A DNA stretch of 21,112 nucleotides, taken from NCBI GenBank assembly GCA_036404255.1, contig DASWOP010000007.1, forward strand, positions 1 to 21,112. Reading direction: 5' to 3'. Every line of letters starts with the position of its first letter. The first letter of the stretch is position 1. Made by a program: the position numbers and the translations under genes. This document shows positions 1 through 6,755 of the stretch, piece by piece. The notes below the pieces were generated by a model. It saw only the letters and a program-made list of their open reading frames with translations. It did not search any database and was not told the DNA's origin. The stretch is from JARLFX01 sp036404255 (lineage in GTDB: Bacteria > Acidobacteriota > Terriglobia > Terriglobales > Acidobacteriaceae).

Positions 1-1
1 T

Positions 2-29
2 GGTTGGGTTCAAACTCCAAGTGCAACAA
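2..29 (+). repeat. IS30 left terminal inverted repeat
   Basis: Twenty-three of 28 bases match the reverse complement of 1113-1140. The outer GGTTGG and the inner 11-base block AAGTGCAACAA are perfectly conserved between the two ends. The five mismatches are one at the seventh base and four in the middle. Confidence 0.85.
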
Positions 30-52
30 CTCTGATTTGGGAGAGATTGCAC

Positions 53-1132
53 ATGGGTACTTATTACCGGCAGCTGGATGATGTAGATCGGGTGACGATC
101 CAGACGCAGTTACAGATGGGTTGGAGTCCGGCGGCGATCGCCGCCGGACTCCAACGATCGCGATCAACCATTACGCGGGAGCTGTCGCGGAACGGTTGGA
201 AGGGCGTGGTCGAGGCGAGCCCGCAGAGCCGGCGGTGGGGCAACGGCGGCTATGTGGCTCGCCGCGCCGGTCAGAGGGCGCGGCAGTGCCAGCGCAAGCC
301 GAGGGTGGCGCGGAAGCTGGCAGCAGGCACGCCGTTGTGGGAGCTGGTATGCAGACAACTTCGGCGGCGCTTGAGTCCGTTCCAGATATCGTCCACACTG
401 GCACGTATGCCGGAACCGGTGCGCATCTCGCATGAGACCATCTACACGGCGCTGTATGCGATGCCGCGCGGCGACCTGCGGACCGAACTTCTACGCCTGC
501 TGCGGCGCCGCCATCCACAGCGCGGCTCCCGCGATCCAAACCGTCACCAGCGACCCTTCCTCGACGGCATGACGATGATCGACGAGCGGCCCTCCGAGGT
601 CGATGAGCGCCTCGTTCCCGGCCACTGGGAAGGCGACCTCATCAAGGGCAGGATGAACCGCTCTCGTGTCGGCACGCTGGTCGAACGGACCACGCTCTTC
701 GTCGCTCTGGTCAAGCTCGAAGACGGCCGCGCCGAGACCACGGCCAACGCCTTCGCCACCCTCCTCAACCGCTTCCACAGCCCCATGAAACTCTCCCTCA
801 CCTACGACCAGGGAAGGGAGATGGCGCAGCACCGCACGCTGACAGAGAAAACAGGCATCAAGGTCTACTTCGCCCATCCCCATAGCCCATGGGAACGTGG
901 CATCAACGAAAACACCAATGGCCTGATCCGACAGTACCTCCCAAAGGGGCAGGACCTCAGCCAATACTCCCAGCAGCAACTCGACGAAATCGCCATGGAA
1001 CTCAACGCCAGACCAAGAAAATCCCTTGCCTGGAAAGCTCCCGCAGAACTCTTCCTCCCAGTCGATGACTTCAACTTCGTCCACTTCTGGAGAAATCCAG
1101 ATAAATTAAAACTTGTTGCACTTCGTCCTTGA
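53..1132 (+). CDS. IS30-family transposase (DDE)
   Basis: Cut-and-paste transposase of IS30 type. The N-terminal part carries a helix-turn-helix of the IS30 kind (GWSPAAIAAGLQRSRSTITRELSRNG, positions about 23-48), used for binding the terminal repeats. The C-terminal RNase H-fold core shows the catalytic triad: Asp195 in HWEGDLIKG, Asp252 in TYDQG and Glu286 in ERGINENTNGL, with 33 residues between the second Asp and the Glu, as expected for the family. I chose the ATG at 53 because GGGAGAG lies seven bases upstream. An in-frame TTG at 47 would add only two residues. The length of 359 residues is normal for the family and no frameshift is visible. The stop codon falls in the right terminal repeat. 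Confidence 0.93.
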   Translation: MGTYYRQLDDVDRVTIQTQLQMGWSPAAIAAGLQRSRSTITRELSRNGWKGVVEASPQSRRWGNGGYVARRAGQRARQCQRKPRVARKLAAGTPLWELVCRQLRRRLSPFQISSTLARMPEPVRISHETIYTALYAMPRGDLRTELLRLLRRRHPQRGSRDPNRHQRPFLDGMTMIDERPSEVDERLVPGHWEGDLIKGRMNRSRVGTLVERTTLFVALVKLEDGRAETTANAFATLLNRFHSPMKLSLTYDQGREMAQHRTLTEKTGIKVYFAHPHSPWERGINENTNGLIRQYLPKGQDLSQYSQQQLDEIAMELNARPRKSLAWKAPAELFLPVDDFNFVHFWRNPDKLKLVALRP

Positions 1133-1140
1133 ATCCAACC
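1113..1140 (-). repeat. IS30 right terminal inverted repeat
   Basis: This is the reverse-complement partner of bases 2-29 and contains the transposase stop codon (1130-1132). The pairing defines the right edge of the element at about 1140. Confidence 0.85.
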
Positions 1141-1174
1141 TGCTTTCTTTTCCCATGCCGAGAAACCACGCTGA

Positions 1175-1201
1175 GTCATTCTGAGCAAAGCCGAAGAATC
1201 C
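1175..1201. repeat. Family A intergenic repeat (GTCATTCTGAGC type), divergent copy
   Basis: An imperfect palindrome starting GTCATTCTGAGC and ending GAAGAATC. It is the same family as copies at 6531, 6581, 9012 and 19347. It lies between the IS element and the 3' end of the minus-strand membrane-protein gene. The core (AAAGCCGAAG) has drifted from the AGCGNAGCG core of the better copies. Confidence 0.7.
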
Positions 1202-1292
1202 AGACGCTATCCACTCACCCATACCACCAAAGAGATTCCAGCCCCGAACGCTCAGGCTCTCGTCCCAACAGGTCTCCCTGGGCGCTTCCAAT

Positions 1293-1778
1293 TCAGCGTT
1301 CGCCCCAATGCTCAGAGTAAAGAGGAGACGCATTATTCCAATTGATTGGTTCAGACGTTACAGGCGGGCGCTTTGCAGACAACTGAAGTCGCGTGATGGT
1401 CTGCGAAAGAATGAGTGCCGGCCAGAAGAATCCTCTGCCCTGATCATGTGCAGAAAAGGCGAGCATGAGACACGCCAAAACCAGAAATACCACGGCCAAT
1501 CCCCGCAGCCATGGCGATTCAAGATGAGCACGCATCGTCTCGATCTTCTCATCGGGCCATCGCCCCCCTTGCATGCCGTTCGTCAGGTCGGAACCGGCCC
1601 AGAGAGAAATCACGAACCCCAGAACAACAAGCGCGAAACTTACAAAAATCCGCGCTTCTCGCGACGAGATACCGCTGTGCTGGGGAATGAGCACCACAAA
1701 GCCGCAAGCAGCCACGATGCCGCCAAGGATGACCCCTGTGGCCAACTGCACCGCGGAAAGCTGCCGCTCAATCTTCAT
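1293..1778 (-). CDS. Hypothetical small integral membrane protein
   Basis: I do not recognise a family. The 161-residue product has three clear hydrophobic segments at about 12-31, 41-62 and 91-110, with a weaker fourth around 115-127. A charged loop (about 63-90) separates helices two and three, and the C-terminal tail is polar. I chose the ATG at 1778 because the hydrophobic N-terminus follows directly and because a TAAAAT hexamer lies seven bases upstream, which would give a leaderless transcript. No Shine-Dalgarno sequence is visible. Its upstream neighbour, the E1 dehydrogenase, ends at 1864 on the same strand, 85 bases away, but the private -10 element suggests separate transcription. 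The IS30 copy lies 150 bases past its stop. A cytoplasmic-membrane location is inferred. No function is assigned. Confidence 0.7.
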   Translation of the reverse strand: MKIERQLSAVQLATGVILGGIVAACGFVVLIPQHSGISSREARIFVSFALVVLGFVISLWAGSDLTNGMQGGRWPDEKIETMRAHLESPWLRGLAVVFLVLACLMLAFSAHDQGRGFFWPALILSQTITRLQLSAKRPPVTSEPINWNNASPLYSEHWGER

Positions 1779-1785
1779 GGTAGGG

Positions 1786-1791
1786 ATTTTA
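1786..1791 (-). promoter_or_regulatory. Candidate -10 element (TAAAAT) for the membrane protein, leaderless geometry
   Basis: Read on the minus strand, TAAAAT (5 of 6 to TATAAT) is followed by seven bases and then the ATG at 1778. Transcription would begin at or next to the start codon. No well-spaced -35 is obvious. TTGCAG occurs 14 bases upstream, which is too close for a standard spacer. Confidence 0.45.
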
Positions 1792-1863
1792 GCAATTACT
1801 TCCGGCTGCAAGCGTAAAAATATGCCGCGAGCCACGCGAAACAATTCGCCGTGCGCGCAGCAC

Positions 1864-4128
1864 CTAGAACGCCGCCAGCTCTTCCATCGCCTTATAGAAA
1901 TCTTCCGGCTGCGGCAGAATCGCGTCTTCCAGCACCGGCTGATACGCCACAAACGTATCCATCGCCGCCACCCTGCGCACCGGGGCATCCAGGTCATGGA
2001 AGAGCTCGTCGCCCACGCGCGCGGCAATCTCCGCGCCATAGCCCCAGCTCTTCATGTCCTCATGCGCCACAATGCAGCGGTTCGTCTTGCGGACAGACTC
2101 CGCGATCGTCGGCCAGTCATACGGGCTCAGCGTCCGCAGATCGATTACCTCAACATCAATTCCCTTGTCGTGATGCAGCTTCTGCGCCGCCTGTAGCGCA
2201 CGCGGCACGGTCGCGCCATACGTCACAAACGTCAGGTCCTTGCCCTCGCGCACAATTTTTGCGCTGCCAAACGGAATCGCATACTCCGGCCCCGGATACG
2301 GCGCGCGCCCAAACGCCTCGCGATACAGCCGCTTGTGCTCCAGGAACAGCACCGGGTCGTCGCACCGGATCGCCGTCCGCAGCAGCCCCGCCGCATCCTG
2401 CGCGTTCGACGGCATCACCACCCGAATCCCCGGCGTATGCGTAAAGATGCTCTCGCCCGACTGCGAATGGTAGATCGACCCGCCCGTCAGGTAGCCACCG
2501 ATCGGGCAGCGAATCACCATCGGGCACGAGAACGTCCCATTCGACCGCCACCGCATCACCGAAATCTCGTTCCGCATCTGGTGTACCGCGGGCCATATGT
2601 AGTCGAAAAACTGGATCTCCACCACCGGCTTCATGCCGCGCACGCTCATGCCGAACGCCCGCCCCACAATACTCGCCTCCGCCAGCTGCGAATTGAAGCA
2701 GCGGTCCGAACCGAACGCCTTCTGCAACCCCGCCGTCAGCTTGAAGACCCCGCCCTTGCCCTTCAGCTTGGCGCTTCCCGGCTTCTGCACGCGGGTCACG
2801 TCCGCCACATCCTCGCCGAAGACGACCACTCGCTCATCTCGCGCCATCTCTTCGTGCAGCGTGCGGTTGATCAGTTCGGCCATCGTATGGTCCGTATCGT
2901 CGATCACCGAATGCACCTGCGTATCGAACTTCTCGCTCGTCGGGTCCACAACCTCGGAGTAGACATGCAGCGGAATGCTCTCCACCGTCGGCAGTTCGGC
3001 CGCCAGCGCAATCTCCGTCACACGCGACAACTCGTCGTCAACCTGCTTCTCCAGCTCGTTGATGCCCTCGGCATCTAGAATATTTTCCCGCAGCAACCGC
3101 ATCTGCAGTAGCGCAATCGGATCGCGCAGGGCATCGGCATTGCGCTCATCGGCGCAGCGGTACAGCCGCTCATCGTCCGAGAGTGAGTGCGAATACGGCC
3201 GAACCACATGCGCATGCACCAGCGCCGGTCCATTGCCCGCGCGGCAATACTCCACCGCCTCGCGCATCGCGGCAAAGCTCTGCTCAATGTCCGTGCCGTC
3301 CACTTCCGCAAAATGGAAGTTTGGGAAGCCCGACACCACCCGCGAAATATTCCCGCCCGGCGTATTGACCTCCACCGGCGTCGAGATCGCGTAGCCGTTG
3401 TCCTGCACCACGATCACCACCGGCAGCTTCGCGTTCGAGACCGTGTTCAGCGTCTCCCAGAACTCGCCCTGGCTCGTCGAACCTTCGCCGATGCCGACAT
3501 ACGTCACCTCATCCGTCCGGTAGCTCACCGGATGATACGCACGATAGTCCGCTCCGTCCGTCTTGAATGTCTTTGCAGCCGCCTCCGGATGATTGCCGAA
3601 GAACCGCCCCCCCTCCGCGACACCCACACCATGCAGGCACTGCGTCGCCGTAGCGGAAGACGTATTCACAATATGCAGATCGGCCCGCGACCAGTGCGAC
3701 GGCATCTGCCGTCCGCCACTGGCAATGTCTGAAGCCGCGCCAACGCCCTGTAGCAGTTGCTCTTCCGGCGTATTCCCCAGCGTCAGGCACAGCGCACGGT
3801 CGCGATAGTACGGCAGAAACCAGTCGTACCCCGGCTTCATCGCCAGCCCGGCAGCCACCTGAATGGCCTCGTGCCCAGCGCCTGAAATCTGAAAATAAAT
3901 CTTCTGTTGCCGCTTCAGCACAATCTCTCGGTCGTCCACGCGCCGGGAGAGGAACATCAACCGGTACATCGCCACAAGTTCCTGCGGAGTCAGCGGCCCC
4001 TCTGCCGGTGCGCCCTCGCGTGCCGTCCGCGCTGCGCCGGATGCACTCTCGCCCGCAGCCAGCAGATGCGGGGTACGCGTCAGCGTGCTGCTGAGGTCAC
4101 TCTCCGGGCTGGCTGTCCGCTTGGCCAT
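1864..4128 (-). CDS. Fused E1 alpha/beta subunit of a 2-oxoacid dehydrogenase (branched-chain/acetoin type)
   Basis: Thiamine-diphosphate-dependent E1 that decarboxylates a 2-oxoacid and hands the acyl group to the lipoyl arm of E2. Alpha and beta, separate in many bacteria, are one 754-residue chain. The alpha part (about 45-380) has the ThDP/Mg motif GEGSTSQG...DNGYA (214-246) and the loop RPYSHSLSDDERLYR (310-324) that resembles the branched-chain E1 alpha phospho-loop region. The beta part (about 412-754) starts with TMAELINRTLHEEM and continues through VVVFGEDVA, GGSIYHSQSGES and the C-terminal domain with DLRTLSPYDW. Residues 1-45 are low-complexity and probably flexible. I chose the ATG at 4128 because an upstream ATG (4227) adds a tail unlike E1 proteins and would lie upstream of a good promoter. 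Substrate (branched-chain 2-oxoacid versus acetoin or pyruvate) cannot be fixed from sequence. No E2 or E3 gene is in this window. Confidence 0.9.
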   Translation of the reverse strand: MAKRTASPESDLSSTLTRTPHLLAAGESASGAARTAREGAPAEGPLTPQELVAMYRLMFLSRRVDDREIVLKRQQKIYFQISGAGHEAIQVAAGLAMKPGYDWFLPYYRDRALCLTLGNTPEEQLLQGVGAASDIASGGRQMPSHWSRADLHIVNTSSATATQCLHGVGVAEGGRFFGNHPEAAAKTFKTDGADYRAYHPVSYRTDEVTYVGIGEGSTSQGEFWETLNTVSNAKLPVVIVVQDNGYAISTPVEVNTPGGNISRVVSGFPNFHFAEVDGTDIEQSFAAMREAVEYCRAGNGPALVHAHVVRPYSHSLSDDERLYRCADERNADALRDPIALLQMRLLRENILDAEGINELEKQVDDELSRVTEIALAAELPTVESIPLHVYSEVVDPTSEKFDTQVHSVIDDTDHTMAELINRTLHEEMARDERVVVFGEDVADVTRVQKPGSAKLKGKGGVFKLTAGLQKAFGSDRCFNSQLAEASIVGRAFGMSVRGMKPVVEIQFFDYIWPAVHQMRNEISVMRWRSNGTFSCPMVIRCPIGGYLTGGSIYHSQSGESIFTHTPGIRVVMPSNAQDAAGLLRTAIRCDDPVLFLEHKRLYREAFGRAPYPGPEYAIPFGSAKIVREGKDLTFVTYGATVPRALQAAQKLHHDKGIDVEVIDLRTLSPYDWPTIAESVRKTNRCIVAHEDMKSWGYGAEIAARVGDELFHDLDAPVRRVAAMDTFVAYQPVLEDAILPQPEDFYKAMEELAAF

Positions 4129-4148
4129 AGTCTTACTGCGATAGCTTG

Positions 4149-4177
4149 ATTGTAAATCCTTCCGCTGAGGATTTGAA
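4149..4177 (-). promoter_or_regulatory. Candidate sigma-70-type promoter for the fused E1 gene
   Basis: On the minus strand TTCAAA (4177-4172, 4 of 6 to TTGACA) and TACAAT (4154-4149, 5 of 6 to TATAAT) are separated by exactly 17 bases. Transcription would start near 4142, giving a leader of about 14 bases before the ATG at 4128, without a recognisable Shine-Dalgarno sequence. Confidence 0.45.
4154..4174. promoter_or_regulatory. Perfect 7-bp dyad inside the E1 promoter spacer, possible operator
   Basis: AAATCCT and AGGATTT form a perfect inverted repeat around seven bases. The dyad spans the spacer of the candidate promoter, where a repressor would block RNA polymerase. The regulator is unknown, and the short arms mean a chance palindrome is possible. 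Confidence 0.35.
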
Positions 4178-4239
4178 CAGGGCATTCTCAGCCCGGAAAA
4201 GTTATAGCTGACACGCCCGGACTTCATTCCCGCTGGCAG

Positions 4240-4830
4240 CTACTTTAGCCCTCTGCTGTAGATTGCCCAGATGCCAAATGCCGCAAGCGTAACCGCGGCA
4301 ACACGGTTCAATATCATGCTGCGAACCTCAATAAATCTGAAAAGCCAGGATGATGCTCCACAGAGCGTGATCCACCAAAGCATCGACCCCAGAAAGATTC
4401 CCGCTACAAACCATACCGGCGCCCCGCTTCCCACGCTTGCGATCAAAGCTGCAAAGGAGAGGATGGTCATGGGGTTCGCCAACGTGAGAAGAAACGTTGT
4501 AGCGATACTGTGCAGCGGAGCTTCTCTGGCTGGCGTTGCAACATTTTCCCGTGGCTCCTCCCTCCAAGATCTCCACGCAAGCCAAAGCAGCACCATGCCT
4601 CCCAGAACGCCGATGGGACGCGCGTAATCCGCCGTAAGCCGTACCCCAGCCGAGGCAAGGAGGCCGTAGCAGAGATCAGCCAGCGCCGCCCCCAGCCCAC
4701 ACATCAATCCAGCCCATAAACCCCATCGAAGGGACTTCTTCAGCACCAGGGTTCCGATAGGGCCTACCGGGGCCGCGATACAGATTCCAATCCAGATACC
4801 TTTTGCAATCGCTCCAAACATGTCTTTCAT
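4240..4830 (-). CDS. LysE/RhtB-family amino-acid exporter
   Basis: Proton-driven exporter of amino acids or related metabolites in the inner membrane. The 196-residue length and about six hydrophobic segments fit the family. The first helix carries GICIAAPVGPIGTLVLKKSL, the counterpart of the conserved N-terminal Pro-Gly-Pro region, here with AAPVGP. The middle has TFLLTLANPMTILSFAALIA, the conserved NP..ILFF-like segment. The start at 4830 gives MKDMFGAIAKG just before the first helix. A second ATG at 4821 is possible. It is transcribed divergently from the Lrp/AsnC-type gene 84 bases away, the classic arrangement for a substrate-sensing regulator and its exporter. Its codons are less C-biased than those of the E1 gene next to it. 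The exported substrate is not predictable. Confidence 0.88.
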   Translation of the reverse strand: MKDMFGAIAKGIWIGICIAAPVGPIGTLVLKKSLRWGLWAGLMCGLGAALADLCYGLLASAGVRLTADYARPIGVLGGMVLLWLAWRSWREEPRENVATPAREAPLHSIATTFLLTLANPMTILSFAALIASVGSGAPVWFVAGIFLGSMLWWITLCGASSWLFRFIEVRSMILNRVAAVTLAAFGIWAIYSRGLK

Positions 4831-4914
4831 GGTATGACTGCTGCGGCGACTGGAAAATAAGATATCCTCTCAAAAATGCAGATACTTCTTTTGAATCGAA
4901 GCTACAATCGCAGA
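4831..4914. promoter_or_regulatory. Shared divergent control region of the exporter and the Lrp/AsnC regulator
   Basis: These 84 bases must hold both promoters and probably the operator of the Lrp-type protein. The stretch is AT-rich for this window. I can point to a -10 for the regulator (4903-4908) but see no convincing palindrome that I would call the operator. Confidence 0.5.
4903..4908 (+). promoter_or_regulatory. Candidate -10 element (TACAAT) of the Lrp/AsnC gene, leaderless geometry
   Basis: TACAAT matches TATAAT at 5 of 6 positions and ends six bases before the ATG at 4915, so the transcript would begin at the start codon. It also argues against the upstream ATG at 4876, which lies in front of this element. 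Confidence 0.45.
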
Positions 4915-5385
4915 ATGAGATTCGATTCTTCTAGTGGGATTGATGCAACGGACTGGACGCTACTGCACCTTCTGCAGGAAGATGCCCGGTTGAGTTTTGC
5001 GGAACTTGGCCGGAAGCTGCGGTTATCGGCGCCCGCCGTTGCCGAACGCATGAAGCGTCTGGAGGAGCGAGGCGCCATTCGTGGCTACCGGGCAGAGATC
5101 AATCTCTCCGCACTTGGCCGCCCATTGCATGTCTACCTTCGGGCAACAGTCCAGCCGAAAGACTATCCCCGTTTCCGAAAGAAGATCGAGTCCCTGGATG
5201 AGATCTTCGAATGCCATCACGTGACCGGTGCCGAGTCATTTATTCTCCGGGCCGCAGTTTCCAATGTCAACGCCCTGGAGTCTCTGATCCAGCAGCTCAC
5301 CGTCTATGGCCCTACGACGACTTCAGTAATTCTTTCCACCACACTCGACAGGAGACATTTCGTTCCTGTTCAGCCAAAGAACTGA
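4915..5385 (+). CDS. Lrp/AsnC-family transcriptional regulator
   Basis: DNA-binding regulator that normally responds to an amino acid. The N-terminal winged helix-turn-helix is at about 10-60 (LSFAELGRKLRLSAPAVAER followed by MKRLEERGAIRGYRAEI). The C-terminal RAM ligand-binding and oligomerisation domain is at about 69-145, with HVTGAESFILRAAV matching the usual G(D/A)xD/E-type signature region. At 156 residues it is full length. I chose the ATG at 4915 because GIDATDWTLLHLL then starts close to the usual family N-terminus and a -10 element lies six bases upstream. An ATG at 4876 would add 13 residues. The divergent exporter is its likely target, and autoregulation is likely in this family. 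The effector is unknown. Confidence 0.9.
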   Translation: MRFDSSSGIDATDWTLLHLLQEDARLSFAELGRKLRLSAPAVAERMKRLEERGAIRGYRAEINLSALGRPLHVYLRATVQPKDYPRFRKKIESLDEIFECHHVTGAESFILRAAVSNVNALESLIQQLTVYGPTTTSVILSTTLDRRHFVPVQPKN

Positions 5386-5504
5386 CGCAGCAACCTATGC
5401 CGCTGGATCGAACTCCTCCAGCGATAACATTCTCTGTTTTCATATTCATCCCCGACTCCGCTGCCTGCATCAAAGATGCAATAGCAGTTTTAAACATCTT
5501 TCGC

Positions 5505-5532
5505 TTGATTTCTATTTTTATGGTGAGATAAC
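5505..5532 (+). promoter_or_regulatory. Candidate promoter of the MscS-type gene
   Basis: TTGATT (5505-5510) and GATAAC (5527-5532) are separated by 16 bases in an AT-rich stretch. The -10 ends four bases before the ATG at 5537, so the messenger would have essentially no leader. The -10 is a modest match (4 of 6). Confidence 0.35.
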
Positions 5533-5536
5533 ACCC

Positions 5537-6496
5537 ATGACGTCCCCGCTCGCACTCTTAGTCCCCACCGTCGCAGACCTCAACGGCTCACCCGCGCATG
5601 ATGAACGCGTCTTTGACGTCCTCCGCCGAGACTGGCGTGGCGATTTCATTGACTTCATCCATCACGATCTGCCCAAGCTGATCGTCGTCTTCCTCATCGC
5701 CCTTATCCTGAGCCAGATCCTGAACTTCTTCGTGCACCGCATGCGCGCCGTTGCGAATCGTCAGGTCGGCAACTCCAGGCGTGCCTCGCAACTCCGCACC
5801 ATGGCCTCCATCCTGCGCGCGACCGGATATTCTTTTGTCGTCTTCTTCTTCCTGATGCAGGTCCTGCCCATCTTCAACATCGATCTCAAGCCTCTGCTCG
5901 CCTCCGCCGGCGTCATCGGCCTCGGCATCAGCTTCGGTGCGCAGTCCATCTTCAAAGACATGCTCACCGGCATCTTCATTCTGATTGAGGATCAGTTCAA
6001 CGTAGGCGACTGGGTCAAAGTCGCTGGCCTCACCGGCACCGTCGAAGATATGACCCTCCGCTGCACCACCCTGCGCGACGGCGACGGCACCCTGAACATC
6101 GTCCCCAACAGCCAGATCGCCTCGGTCCAGAACTATTCTCGCCAATACTCCATCGCCATGCTCAACGTCAGCGTTGACTCCAGCGCCAACCCCGACGAGG
6201 TTGTCGCCGCCCTGAAAGAACTGGCTGACGCCGTCCGCCACGACCCCGCCTTCAAAGACGTTGTCCTGGCCGACCCGGACATTCTCGGCGTCGATAAGAT
6301 CGCCGGCCGCGAAGTCATCTACCCCGTAAATCTCCGCGTCATGGCCAACCAGAAAGACGGCGTTCTCCGCGAACTCCGCCGCCGCATCCTTCTCAGCTTC
6401 AACAAGAAGGGCATCCCCCTCGGCAACTCGCAGCCCACACTAGTCCTGCAATCCAACCCAGCCGAACCCGCCGCCGCGCAACCCCTCGTCGGCTGA
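5537..6496 (+). CDS. Small-conductance mechanosensitive channel (MscS family)
   Basis: Inner-membrane tension-gated channel that releases solutes on hypo-osmotic shock. The 319-residue protein has the minimal MscS plan: helices at about 45-67 and 95-113, then the pore helix at about 119-145 with the Gly/Ala-rich signature LLASAGVIGLGISFGAQSIF. After it come FKDMLTGIFILIEDQFNVGDWVKV and the beta domain with LRDGDGTLNIVPNSQIASVQNYS, and finally the alpha/beta cytoplasmic vestibule to about 300. The last 20 residues are Pro/Ala-rich and probably disordered. No Shine-Dalgarno sequence precedes the ATG. It is a single-gene unit that converges on the DUF255 gene. Confidence 0.93.
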   Translation: MTSPLALLVPTVADLNGSPAHDERVFDVLRRDWRGDFIDFIHHDLPKLIVVFLIALILSQILNFFVHRMRAVANRQVGNSRRASQLRTMASILRATGYSFVVFFFLMQVLPIFNIDLKPLLASAGVIGLGISFGAQSIFKDMLTGIFILIEDQFNVGDWVKVAGLTGTVEDMTLRCTTLRDGDGTLNIVPNSQIASVQNYSRQYSIAMLNVSVDSSANPDEVVAALKELADAVRHDPAFKDVVLADPDILGVDKIAGREVIYPVNLRVMANQKDGVLRELRRRILLSFNKKGIPLGNSQPTLVLQSNPAEPAAAQPLVG

Positions 6497-6530
6497 AAAT
6501 GTTGCTGGAGAAATACCCCTACGATATTTG

Positions 6531-6561
6531 TCATTCCGCAGCGCAGCGGCGGAATCTGCTT
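6531..6561. repeat. Family A intergenic repeat with 7-bp perfect stem
   Basis: ATTCCGC (6533-6539) pairs perfectly with GCGGAAT (6549-6555) around AGCGCAGCG, followed by CTGCTT as in the copies at 9012 and 19347. It lies 35 bases past the MscS-type stop codon. Confidence 0.75.
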
Positions 6562-6580
6562 CTGTCTTTGTCTTTGATTT

Positions 6581-6606
6581 GTCATTCTGAGCGCAGCGAA
6601 GAATCT
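6581..6606. repeat. Family A intergenic repeat, GTCATTCTGAGCG form
   Basis: ATTCT (6584-6588) and AGAAT (6600-6604) form the outer stem around GAGCGCAGCGA. It is almost identical to the copy at 19347 and lies 25 bases after the preceding copy, so two members sit in tandem here. Confidence 0.75.
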
Positions 6607-6659
6607 CAACTCCCCGTTCAGCCCCACCCTGAGTATCCCAAAACTGAACTCAATAACTT

Positions 6660-6697
6660 AAAGACAAAGACCTTCCATCCAGAAGGTCTTTGTCTTT
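6660..6697. terminator. Bidirectional hairpin terminator between convergent genes
   Basis: A perfect 16-bp stem (6660-6675 with 6682-6697) closes a six-base loop CATCCA. The outer part is A-rich on the left and T-rich on the right, so either strand gives a hairpin ending in U-rich sequence. It sits between the MscS-type gene (plus strand) and the DUF255 gene (minus strand), where it can end both transcripts. Confidence 0.85.
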
Positions 6698-6755
6698 ATC
6701 CCGTTCTTGTCTTATCACTGTGAATCAAAAAATCACCGTCATCACCGTTACGCCT

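Larger units (their letters stand above)
2..1140 (+). mobile_element. IS30-family insertion sequence, apparently complete
   Basis: The element is about 1.14 kb, has one transposase gene and is bounded by imperfect inverted repeats that begin GGTTGG and match at 23 of 28 positions. The transposase stop codon lies inside the right repeat, a compact layout seen in IS30 elements. The reading frame is open and the DDE residues are present, so the copy may be functional. Only one base lies to the left of the element, so a target-site duplication cannot be verified. It is inserted beyond the 3' end of a minus-strand membrane-protein gene (ends 1293) and does not obviously break a gene in this window. 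Confidence 0.85.

Noticed and set aside
1779..2039. N-terminal extension of the small membrane protein into the E1 gene
   Set aside because: The extension would overlap the 3' end of the E1 gene in another frame with an Arg/Trp-rich shadow sequence. The hydrophobic protein begins naturally at the ATG at 1778.
4129..4227. Upstream ATG at 4227 for the fused E1 protein
   Set aside because: The added 33 residues do not resemble E1 proteins, and they include the best promoter candidate (4149-4177).
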